NCBI GenBank assembly: GCA_948146395.1
Contig: OX411556.1
Coordinates: forward strand, 3,409,001 to 3,473,000
DNA length: 64,000 nucleotides
Direction of reading: 5' to 3'
Origin: Fragum whitleyi
Lineage: Eukaryota > Mollusca > Bivalvia > Cardiida > Cardiidae
Part shown: positions 12,701-19,698 of the stretch, one piece after another
How positions within the stretch are numbered: position 1 is the stretch's first letter
How the letters are laid out: each line of letters starts with the position of its first letter
The notes under the pieces: model-generated
Told to the model about the DNA's origin: nothing
What the model saw: the letters and a program-made list of their open reading frames with translations, nothing else
Databases searched by the model: none
Program-made: the position numbers and the translations under genes

Positions 12701-13399
12701 AAAAACAGTTACTGAATCTGGAATCTCCTCTAAATTCAAAAGCAAACTTTGAAACTCATTCCTTGCTTTCAGACTACTCACTATTCTTCTATGTAATCTA
12801 TCTCCTTCTATCAGAACATTGTCAAGACATTGAGATGATTGAAATTGTCTCAGGTCTGTGTATACCAACGAGCATAAGGCATTGGCTGTACATTGAAAGC
12901 TTCGTGAGGATGAATCAAACATTTGATTACCTTGATGAAATGTTCCAAAAATCATTGTGTTTAAGTCTTTATCTTCAACAGTAACATGGGTAACAGGAAC
13001 AGTATCATCACTAGCACTAGGTCTAGAATCAGCAAAAGAGTCAGTAGGTTTATCATCTCCAGTATCACAAAAAGTTTCATGAACAGTATCAAGAACAGTT
13101 TCAGAACAAATTCCAGACACAGATGGTTTTTGTGGGTGGGCAAGTCCCCCATCTGATATTCCAAAGACGCCCTCTATAGACACAGATGGTTTTTGTGGGT
13201 GGGCAAGTCCCCCATCTGATATTCCAAAGACGCCCTCTATAGACACAGATGGCCTTACATCTGTTTCATCCAAAACAGATGCAGGTAAAGGGTGGGATGG
13301 GCCCCCATCTGATAGTTCAAAGACACCCAGATCAGCTGTGCATCTCTCCAGAGCATCTCTTCTTGCTTTACTTCTTCTCCAGCTCTTCTTGCGAGGCAT
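6698..13399 (-). CDS. Helentron-type Rep-helicase with C76/OTU-like protease domain
   Basis: 2,233 residues from MPRKKSW. Twelve more in-frame codons upstream lie partly inside the nested A element, so this Met is preferred. Order: a twofold repeat of SDGG(L)AHPQKPS near the N-terminus; a papain-like protease domain with Cys170 (FQCTANAL) and Asp297-His299 (FDSHSHG); nine or so 22-residue basic repeats of the type MTNISMKKARQDPERQ (about 433-613); a CxxC...CxxC zinc-binding segment (about 715-760); a segment resembling the DUF6570 family (VNVPVD); a HUH Rep domain with H1207-I-H1209 and Y1381/Y1385/K1388; a PIF1-type helicase with Walker A GGAGVGKS 1770-1777, Walker B DE 1860-1861 and a C-terminal VAISRSRS motif. 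It acts in rolling-circle replication and transposition. It is open throughout but has lost its endonuclease tail to the nested element; its last residue and stop codon come from that insertion. Confidence 0.92.
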   Translation of the reverse strand: MPRKKSWRRSKARRDALERCTADLGVFELSDGGPSHPLPASVLDETDVRPSVSIEGVFGISDGGLAHPQKPSVSIEGVFGISDGGLAHPQKPSVSGICSETVLDTVHETFCDTGDDKPTDSFADSRPSASDDTVPVTHVTVEDKDLNTMIFGTFHQGNQMFDSSSRSFQCTANALCSLVYTDLRQFQSSQCLDNVLIEGDRLHRRIVSSLKARNEFQSLLLNLEEIPDSVTVFDRTISIVKGNIVSGVFIQSTTNIHLPSLHYSLNETFKTTSYLLFIIGSVCSAIFRKDGKYCIFDSHSHGTDGLSTDDGKSLLASFSSLDDLVLFMYALYQSMNINLSEQFDMLPIKFVIRKFPESDSTENDIESMVCSPENQSISLIESYFKDQSVRQKRKQEVDKLDYETVHECKRLKRREYMRNYKREQRLDSKKKLKECLMTKESMKKIRQDPKRQGKERSMTNISMKKARQDPERQITERSMTNISMKKVRKDPERKIIERNMTNISKKKARQNPERQVKERIMTNLSKKKARQNSEKQVKERNMTIISMKKARQNPERQVKERIMTNISKKKARQNSERQVKERNMTNISMKKVRQNPERQVIERLMTKIAKQKVRKNEERNKKDRILTMKSMHKCRSSKLYKDAERLKKQNKRASRSYSNKENERNKDKRQCLRSNLDYRMKEKCNKSSKRHGIDIGDCVEKFQKNISKGPVYVCSCCNQTWFKHSVVSFEKIKSKCTSDAAERFSTGYISVDGCEWLCKTCYEKIKLNKVPPMSVYNKNEFPVRPIELNLHQLEERLVSLRIPFMQIRELPRGGQLSVKGNVVNVPVDIQPVIHSLPRTLDSHYTIPVKLKKKLSYNKCDFTENIRPLHVLSALHWLVKHSVLYKESGIKIDDEWIQSITSDCSDTVKEFFGTAIDGENNEELDCGDDVNYDSDQFSEVDETEKVIGNSDTLLDVADPTKDNVYTFAPGEGQTPLSLYQDPDAEYLSFPTIFCGQRRIPNDDKYVPIHFSDTCKLELRHIDRRVASNIPNIFFKLKKVQLKQISDKVHLALRRCKKEGKTFTASQMLDSNYLQSVVRLDEGFYIFRSLRNSPPYFEARKKDVFAMIRQLGLPTWFTSLSSADTRWHDLLNMLSEINDGKSLSEKDIDGLTWIDKTKLVQKDPVTCVRYFDNRVQEFINTVLQSPHDPLGKVIDYFYRVEFQQRGSPHIHMLLWIENAPRYHESSLEDITLFIDKYVSCEKNPDQQLVELQVHKHSKSCRKKQKSICRFGFPIPPMKNTTILEPLNDSKDKQHYKNLFDEIQKKLDEMKDTNITHDEFLAQIKVIEGDYMKAIQSSLNAPKVFLKRRLSEVRINAYMKPILNAWGANHDLQFVLDPYACAVYIVSYISKAQRGMSILMNEACKEARRGNMDLRQQVRHIGNKFLNSVEVSAQEACYLLLQQSLTKASRDVVFINTSLPEDRTFLLKSKESLKKLSTNSTDIEADNIIKRYSKRPRALENWCLADYVSQLDIKYNESISTSENSGQGYSESSVDKAEAGEDNENIGIYCNDDEILDTVTNSSDSNEDKKYSIPGGRLVLKNGIVISERKRRKVIRYVRFTKKTDIEQFCRERLLLFSPWRDESIDLKQGHKSYLSRYRSIKSSIEHKALQYEQNADELDDAMERAQSEEDFDSVAPGTEQSEQDDADIGAKDSESFMFFDPDRPENQRQVDIAGEFGLSVASVDISVRRKTMSDVEYRQLINSLNTKQREFFIHVFQTIKCTEQKLKVFLTGGAGVGKSVLVSALFEALQRYLTSDPGDNPENCRVLLCAPTGKAAFHINGVTLHSAFRIPASQGYDCTPLSSDTLNTLRTKYKDLSVVMIDEVSMVGNNMLKLINERLKQIKGCDVPFGGLHMIFIGDLFQLKPVMDGWIFENLRSSFGPLATNLWQDFVKMHELDEIMRQKNDKQFAEILNRLREGNHTEDDIDILKKRLTDVTSTEYPQNTTHLFNTNDKVNNFNVRSFLNNDNEKVNIPSLDHVLGDDNVTVKQQLVSRLPNDSTHTAGLSQMVGICVGMIYDLCLNLDVDDGLVNGSSCVVEKIENRQKTTTRPSIIWVSFNDDKIGTLWRSKYKHLYHSAINLLWTPIFDCKRNFVYLRKTFVRIQIPLRQSTAKTVHKSQGDTLSQVVIDMDGKRVFPHAHYVAISRSRSLEGLYIVNLNESKISVSSKVKEEMIRLRESRKLELCYTPVYMISDTHF
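11560..12100 (-). repeat. 66-bp coding minisatellite within the Rep-helicase gene
   Basis: Tandem 22-codon units (about nine) encode alternating RQNPERQV / KERIMTNIS / KKKA-type basic segments. They lie between the protease domain and the zinc-binding segment. The open long frame on the opposite strand here is a consequence of this repeat. Confidence 0.85.
13130..13250 (-). repeat. Short tandem repeat near the Rep-helicase N-terminus
   Basis: Two nearly perfect 69-bp copies of 'agacacagatggtttttgtgggtgggcaagtcccccatctgatattccaaag' plus a third diverged copy around 13290. They encode repeated GVFGISDGGLAHPQKPSVSIE-type peptide units. Confidence 0.8.
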
Positions 13400-13423
13400 A
13401 TTCAAACTGAAAATAGAAAATGA

Positions 13424-14661
13424 CAAGAGGACCAAGATGGTCCTAGATCGCTCACCTGAGTCTCTTTGACCCCTGAGACATCACATTAATTGGAAAGGCA
13501 GATGTCAAAAAGAAGATAATTGCCTTAAATCGATTCCATGGAACGTTTTCAGCGTAGAGCAAGACAGATATGCCTTTTTGCTCTATGATTCTATGTAAAA
13601 AGGGATGCACCTGGGTGGACCCCAAATTTGACCCCAGGGTCTTGATATGAACAAACTTGGAAGAGGTCCATAAGATAATGCTACATACTAAATACGAAAG
13701 CTGTCAGCCATCTGGTTTCAAAGAAAAAGATTTTTGAAGGTTTTCCTTTTTTCACCCATTGTGCTCAGATGAGCTGAATGGGATGCGCCCGGGTGGAGCC
13801 CAAATATAACCCAAGGATCTTGATATGAACAAACTTGGTAGGGGCCCACTAGATAATGCTACATACCAAAAATGAAAGCAGTGTGCCCTCTGGTTTTGAT
13901 TAAAGGAGATTTTAAAAGATTTTCTCTCTTTGATTCTATGTAAAAAGGGTTGCGTCCGGGTGGAGCCCAAATATGATCCTAGGGTGTTGATATGAACAAA
14001 CTTGGTAGAGGTCTACTAGATGATGCTACTAACCAAATATGAAAGCTGTCTGCCTTCTGGTTTCATAGAAGATTTTTGATGATTTTCATTTTTTTATCCT
14101 TCGTGCTCATAAGAGATAAAGGGATGCACCCATGCAAAGCCCAAATATGACCCAAGGGTCTTGATATGAACAAACTTTGTAGAGGCCCACAAGGTGATGC
14201 TACATACCAAATATGAAAGCTGTCTGCCATCTGGTTTCAGAGAAGAAGATTTTTAAAGATTTTTGCTATTTGATTCTATGTAAAAAGGGTTGGGCCTGGG
14301 CAAAGCCCAAATATGACCCCAGGGTCTTGATATGAACAAACTTCGTAGAGGTCCACTAGATAATGCTAAATAGCAAATATGTAAGCTGTCTGCCTTCTGG
14401 TTTCAGAGAAGATTTTTAAAGATTTTCATATTTTCACCCTTTTTGTTAAGGGTAAAGGGAAAGTTAAGGGCGGATTTCAATTATTTGAACAACTTTGGTA
14501 GAGCTTGACCCAAGGAACATCCCTGCCAAGTTTCATCAAGATTGGCCCACTGGTTTAGGAGGAGAAGATGTTTAAAGAAATTGTGGACGACGCACGACTG
14601 ACGACGGACATTCTACGATCACAATAGCTCACCTTGAGCACTTCGTGCTCAGTTGAGCTAA
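13424..14661 (+). mobile_element. Family A non-autonomous Helentron-like element, complete copy
   Basis: It starts CAAGAGGACC with hairpin GGACC-AAGAT-GGTCC and GCTCACCTGAG. It ends GAGCAC-TTC-GTGCTC, then AGTTGAGCTAA. The body is built of about 155-bp diverged units ('gggtcttgatatgaacaaacttgg', 'ctacataccaaatatgaaagctg', 'ttctatgtaaaaagggtt'). GACGACGCACGACTGACGACGG precedes the right terminal hairpin. It is inserted 24 bases upstream of the Rep-helicase start codon, in opposite orientation, so it separates the gene from its original upstream region. Confidence 0.9.
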
Positions 14662-14879
14662 AAATGAGCTGAATCATATCAGGACAATACCAATCCATCT
14701 GGTGAAAATAATTTTTTACTTTAAATGCTTCATGATGGAAACTAGAAGGGTTGTCTAGGCATAACTAGAAGATGTTTTAATAATGTGTTGGTATAGATTG
14801 TTGTATAGAAAACAAGGAAGTGATATATCATCTCTTTTTCCATAACAGAACCCTATAATTTCTTATTCAAGTAGATTGA
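14662..14879. other. Presumed original upstream region of the Rep-helicase gene
   Basis: AT-rich; no coding signal. Duplicated at 19699-19916 in the outer copy. It might hold the promoter of the minus-strand gene, but no TATA or initiator could be assigned with confidence. Confidence 0.4.
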
Positions 14880-15113
14880 TCGATTGATTGAATGGTGTTT
14901 AACGCTGCTTTCAACATTATTTCAGTAATATTGCAGCGGCTGGAGCACCTAACAATGGATTCCTGGTATTTCTCTCACCAGTAAAACCATTACATCCTTT
15001 GCTAGCCTCCAGCTACCATCTCACATAGGTCTACGATTATCAACCCATTGCTGAGAACCAAATTGTCAGAAAGAATGAGTGCCACCATCCACTTTATTTG
15101 CAGCTGTGGTTAT
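14880..15113 (-). repeat. Core part of a tRNA-derived SINE
   Basis: It shares 'gctttcaacattatttcag', 'ggctggagcacctaacaatgg', 'ttcctggtatttctctcacc', 'cctccagct', 'cacataggt' and 'acgattatcaacccattg' with the SINEs at 24063, 25349, 33243 and 44204. The tRNA head expected at the right end is lost. Confidence 0.75.
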
Positions 15114-15873
15114 TACCTGTTTGAACAATAAAAAATAAACAAGAATATTTCTCATGGTAAAAAACATCATGAAAAGATGCACTTTTTAAAGACTAATCCT
15201 CAAAAAATGTTGATTGTTTTCAACAGTTTGCAGTGCTTCATAAAACAATAGTATTCTATATTCTCATCAAAAACTAAAAAAAGAGTACCAAATGTGTGTG
15301 CTTAGGCTTGGCTACAGTTAAAGACTGATATTAAAATTTTCACATCAACCTATCTGCTTACACCATTGCTGCCAAGGTGGTGACAATAGTTTGACTTTTT
15401 TTTTCATTAAAAGCCAAGCTAAAAATCAACTTACAAATTATGTTACAGGATTACAGATCACTGATGTTAATTCATCGACAACTCCAGGCTCCAGTCTACC
15501 TCAGCATCCAACCAATCCTTATCCAATCGACCTAATCCAAATGATGCACACTGATCCCCAAAGTCAAGAGTTTAATTCAACTAATCAAAAATCACTCAAA
15601 TAACACTTAAATAATACACTATAATATAAAAGTCTACACAAACAAGCACAATTTAAGTCAATAAATGTCAGAAGCACATATGCTCATTGACATAACAGTT
15701 CAAGTCACACAGGAATTCACAAATTAAAAATTTCAATAGTACAGTATAGTGTTCAAATTATTACTAAATTTCTTCTTTATGATCTAAAAAAGAAAAGAAC
15801 AATTGATATTGAAATGTGTAAAACAAAAACAAAAAATGTCTAAGCTTAGGTAAAAAGAGTATTAGAATAAAAA
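15114..15873. other. Non-coding segment of the giant element
   Basis: Nothing recognised. The 70-codon frame at 15391-15603 (repeated at 20428) lacks any known motif or supporting context and is probably chance. Confidence 0.45.
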
Positions 15874-16390
15874 CAAGAAATGTTTCAGAAACACCAATGC
15901 CCCCCAATCATTTTGAAACAGTGACCTTGAGAATATGACCTTGACTGATTACCTTGACTTTGGTATCAACTGAAATGTCTTGCAACAAGCAATTCACTTG
16001 TGAAATATGAAAGCTGTATCTTTTACCACTGCAAAGAAATATTTAAGTTTTAATTTTACACTTATTTGACATTGAAAATGACTGACTTGCTACCTTGAAT
16101 TTGGTACCTATAGAAAGTTCTTGTCACAAGCAATGCACATGTGAAATATGATGGATATATCACTTACTAATCAAAAGTAAAGGGTCATATTAAAGTTTTC
16201 ATGATGAAATTAAGTGACTTTGAGAATATGACCTTGACCTTGACTGATAGCCTTGACTTTAGTATCAACTATAAGGTGTTATCATAAGCAATACAAATGT
16301 GAAATATCAAAGCTGTATCGCTTCCCATTCCAAAAAAATCCACTTTCTGAAAATTGAATGTTATAATCTTTAAAAATCCTTAAGCCTTAC
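15874..16390 (+). mobile_element. Family G rolling-circle element remnant (left end and body)
   Basis: It begins CAAGAAATGTTTCAGAAACA, whose TGTTTC/GAAACA stem matches the left-end hairpins of the other families. 'CACCAATGCCCCCC' follows, then a body of about 125-150-bp units ('ttgagaatatgaccttgac', 'aagcaatgcacatgtgaaatatg', 'gctgtatc'). No right end could be found. Confidence 0.55.
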
Positions 16391-17477
16391 TTCAACATAA
16401 TATTTACTTCAAATGTAAAGTTTTAATTTGAATTCATTTATTTAATTTAAACTATGCAATTGTAACTTTTCATTGTATGAAGATAGTTATGAAATATAAT
16501 TTATCTTAAAAAGAAAAGTAAAAAAAATCTCAAAATTATTATGAATTTAGATCTCAAAAGAAATCTTTGTTCCGTCATCAACAAGGCGGTATCTCTCAGT
16601 CTGAAGCCCTTCTATTACACTATTGATAGATTATAAGTTTGTTCTAGTTATTTAGTTTATATCTTTCTCCCTTATTCACAGATATAAAACGAGAAAGATA
16701 TATAGTTCATATAAACCTCCAAACATTTGCTTGCTCTCTCACCTGGTACAATCTATCAAAATTTATAGATTACCATATATACATGTAAACAAAATTCTTT
16801 GTAGAAGTATACATGAGAATCTTTAAATAGATTTAAGGACACTTTATACAAGGGGCTACTCAGGTACGTGAGTATAATCAAAGTTATGGACTGCTTGAAC
16901 ATGTCCAAAATGACAGTTGATTCCTTTCCAATTTTCCTCTTCATAATGATCTGTATTTAGTAGTTTTATGTCTGAAAATAAAAAGAAGAGCACAGCAATT
17001 CAGTGACACCACAGAGGCTGGATAGTGATAAATGATGAGTTCAAAAGTTCTTACAAAAACGGGTTAATTTTGGCATTGGTTTCACTTTGGCTATATTGGC
17101 GGTCAAGACAAGATGAGCCAAAATTAATCCACTGCCAATATTCGTCATAAAAAAATGAAAAAAATCATTCCTCATGAGAGCAAGGCAGATTTGCTTGATG
17201 TATTAGACAATGTTTAAGACCTTGGTTGATATACCTGGCATAAATGTGTGAAATGTGTGAAAAACTGGTACGCGAAATATATCTCTAATGACAGGTGTGA
17301 AAACAATCTAAGGTCTAGATTGTAGAAAACTGAAATTACGCTTACAAAATGTATTTTATTTGTTTTGAAAATTATATATGGAGTTTTAATTCTGCACTAT
17401 ATGTAAGAAGTGCGAAAATAAATCACAGCCAATAAATAAAAAGACAAACAACGCAAAATGTGGATAAAAATAAAAAA
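16391..17477. other. AT-rich non-coding segment
   Basis: No gene recognised; duplicated at 21428-22515. It contains 'aatgtgtgaaatgtgtgaaaa' and short inverted stretches only. Confidence 0.45.
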
Positions 17478-18870
17478 ACAAGCCTGCCCTGCCAGTCCCA
17501 TGTTTATGGGCAAATAAAAATTTCCCAAACAATTTTTGAAAAGGGTCATTCAAGGAACATTCGGATAAAGCCCCACCCTGCCACACCCATTTTTTGGGGG
17601 TCATTCCAAATTTCTTGATCAACTATCAAAGTGCGTCATCCAAGGAATATTCTGGTAAATTTTCATTGAAATTGGCCCAATGGTTCAGAAGGAGGCGTCG
17701 TTCAAGGATTTCGGGCTCAAAATAAGCCCCAACCAGCCACGCCGCTTTTTGGGGGTTGGGGGGTGGGTGGGGGGCAATTCAAATTTCTTGAACAAATTAA
17801 GGAGAGGGTCACCCAAGGAATATTCTGATAAAGTTTCATTATAATCAGCCCAATGGTTCAGGAGATGTCGTTCAAAGATTTTGGGCTCAAAATAAGCCCC
17901 ACCATGCCACGCCCATATTGGGGGTCAATCCAAATTTCTTGAACAACTTTAAAAGAGGGTCTGATTATCAAAGGAACATTCTGGTAAAGTTTCATTACAA
18001 TTGGCCCAATAGTTCAGGAGGAGATGTCCTTCAAAGATTTCGGGCTCAAAATAAGCCCCGCCCTGCCACGCCCATATTTGGGGGTCAATCCAAATTCCTT
18101 GAACAACTATAAAAGAGGGTCATCCAAGGAACATTTTGGTAAAGTTTCATTAAAATTGGCCCAATGGTTCAGGAGGAGATGTCCTTCAAAGATTTCGGGC
18201 TCAAAATAAGCCCCGCCCTGCCACGCCCATATTTGGGGGTCAATCCAAATTTCTTGAACAACTTTAAAAGAGGGTCATCCAAGGAACATTCTGGTAAAGT
18301 TTCATTACAATTGGCCCAATGGTTCAGGAGGAGATGTCCTTCAAAGATTTCGGGCTCAAAATAAGCCCCGCCCTGCCACGCCCATATTTGGGGGTCAATC
18401 CAAATTTCTTGAACAACTTTAAAAGAGGGTTATCCAAGGAACATTCTGGTAAAGTTTCATTACAATTGGCCCAATGGTTCAGGAGGAGATGTCCTTCAAA
18501 GATTTCGGGCTCAAAATAAGCCCCGCCCTGCCACGCCCTTATTTGGGGGTCAATCCAAATTTCTTGAACAACTTTAAAAGAGGGTCATCCAAGGAACATT
18601 CTGGTAAAGTTTCATTACAATTGGCCCAATGGTTCAGGAGGAGATGTCCTTCAAAGATTTCGGGCTCAAAATAAGCCCCGCCCTGCCACGCCCATATTTG
18701 GGGGTCAATCCAAATTTCTTGAACAACTTTAGAAGAGGGTCACCAAAGGAACATTCTGGCCAAGTTTCATCAAAATCCACCTATTGCTTTAGGAGGAGAA
18801 GATGTTTTAAGAAAAGTTTACGCACGCACGCACGGACGGACGCACGGACGCACGGCGGACACCCCGCCAT
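17478..18870 (+). repeat. 155-bp tandem array of family B next to the right end
   Basis: Seven or more units of 'aaggaacattctggtaaag', 'tttcattacaattggccca', 'tggttcaggaggagatgtc', 'gggctcaaaataagcccc' and 'gccacgcccatatttggggg'. The spacing is exactly 155 in the most similar copies. A CGCACGCACGGACGG microsatellite (18820-18860) follows, then the terminal hairpin. The 66-codon overlapping frames are repeat artefacts. Confidence 0.9.
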
Positions 18871-18875
18871 GACAA

Positions 18876-18906
18876 TAGGTCGCTGGCCTTCGGCCAGTGG
18901 AGCTAA
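18876..18906 (+). repeat. Right terminal sequence of the inner giant element
   Basis: ATAGGTCG (the outer copy has ATAGCTCG), then stem-loop CTGGCC-TTC-GGCCAG, then TGGAGCTAA. The next base begins the right half of the outer A element. Confidence 0.8.
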
Positions 18907-19698
18907 AAATGAAAGCAGTGTGCCCTCTGGTTTTGATTAAAGGAGATTTTAAAAGATTTTCTCTCTTTGATTCTATGTAAAAAGGGTTGCGTCCGGGTGG
19001 AGCCCAAATATGATCCTAGGGTGTTGATATGAACAAACTTGGTAGAGGTCTACTAGATGATGCTACTAACCAAATATGAAAGCTGTCTGCCTTCTGGTTT
19101 CATAGAAGATTTTTGATGATTTTCATTTTTTTATCCTTCGTGCTCATAAGAGATAAAGGGATGCACCCATGCAAAGCCCAAATATGACCCAAGGGTCTTG
19201 ATATGAACAAACTTTGTAGAGGCCCACAAGGTGATGCTACATACCAAATATGAAAGCTGTCTGCCATCTGGTTTCAGAGAAGAAGATTTTTAAAGATTTT
19301 TGCTATTTGATTCTATGTAAAAAGGGTTGGGCCTGGGCAAAGCCCAAATATGACCCCAGGGTCTTGATATGAACAAACTTCGTAGAGGTCCACTAGATAA
19401 TGCTAAATAGCAAATATGTAAGCTGTCTGCCTTCTGGTTTCAGAGAAGATTTTTAAAGATTTTCATATTTTCACCCTTTTTGTTAAGGGTAAAGGGAAAG
19501 TTAAGGGCGGATTTCAATTATTTGAACAACTTTGGTAGAGCTTGACCCAAGGAACATCCCTGCCAAGTTTCATCAAGATTGGCCCACTGGTTTAGGAGGA
19601 GAAGATGTTTAAAGAAATTGTGGACGACGCATGACTGACGACGGACATTCTACGATCACAATAGCTCACCTTGAGCACTTCGTGCTCAGTTGAGCTAA
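18907..19698 (+). mobile_element. Family A element, right half (outer copy)
   Basis: Continuation of 171-616 after the 18.29 kb insertion. It matches 13870-14661 with an offset of 5037 and one substitution noticed (GACGCATGACTG here versus GACGCACGACTG). Confidence 0.85.

Larger units (their letters stand above)
617..18906 (+). mobile_element. Giant (18.29 kb) family B Helentron-like element, inner copy
   Basis: Seen: the left end is CAAGAGGCCC..., with stem AGGCCC/GGGCCT at 621-636 and the block GCTCCACTGG at 642-651. The right end has hairpin CTGGCC-TTC-GGCCAG (18883-18897), then the inverted block CCAGTGGAGC and the terminal CTAA. The site it occupies is present unoccupied at 13864-13875 (TACCAAAAATG), so the boundaries fall at A|A with no target-site duplication. 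Cargo: a minus-strand Rep-helicase gene, an endonuclease module, two nested non-autonomous elements, a SINE, and a 155-bp tandem array next to the right end. Known: Helitron2/Helentron elements have asymmetric terminal inverted repeats, a 3' hairpin and TT insertion sites. Inferred: this is one mobile unit, transposed recently because it is about 99.8% or more identical to the outer copy in shared parts. Confidence 0.75.

Noticed and set aside
12400..12960. Integrated herpesvirus gene
   Set aside because: The C76-like domain lies in one frame with HUH Rep and PIF1 helicase domains; nothing else viral is present.
13424..14661. Canonical Helitron with 5'-TC and insertion between A and T
   Set aside because: The start is CAAG and the empty site shows insertion between A and A; only the CTAA end and hairpin fit the canonical form.
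15391..15603. Small gene encoding 70 residues (and its copy at 20428)
   Set aside because: Present twice only because the giant element is; no motif, no splice or expression signal, composition like its surroundings.
17918..18940. Overlapping 61-103-codon plus-strand frames (and copies at 22955-23917)
   Set aside because: Same reason: 155-bp array units, shifting frame at each copy, no known domain.
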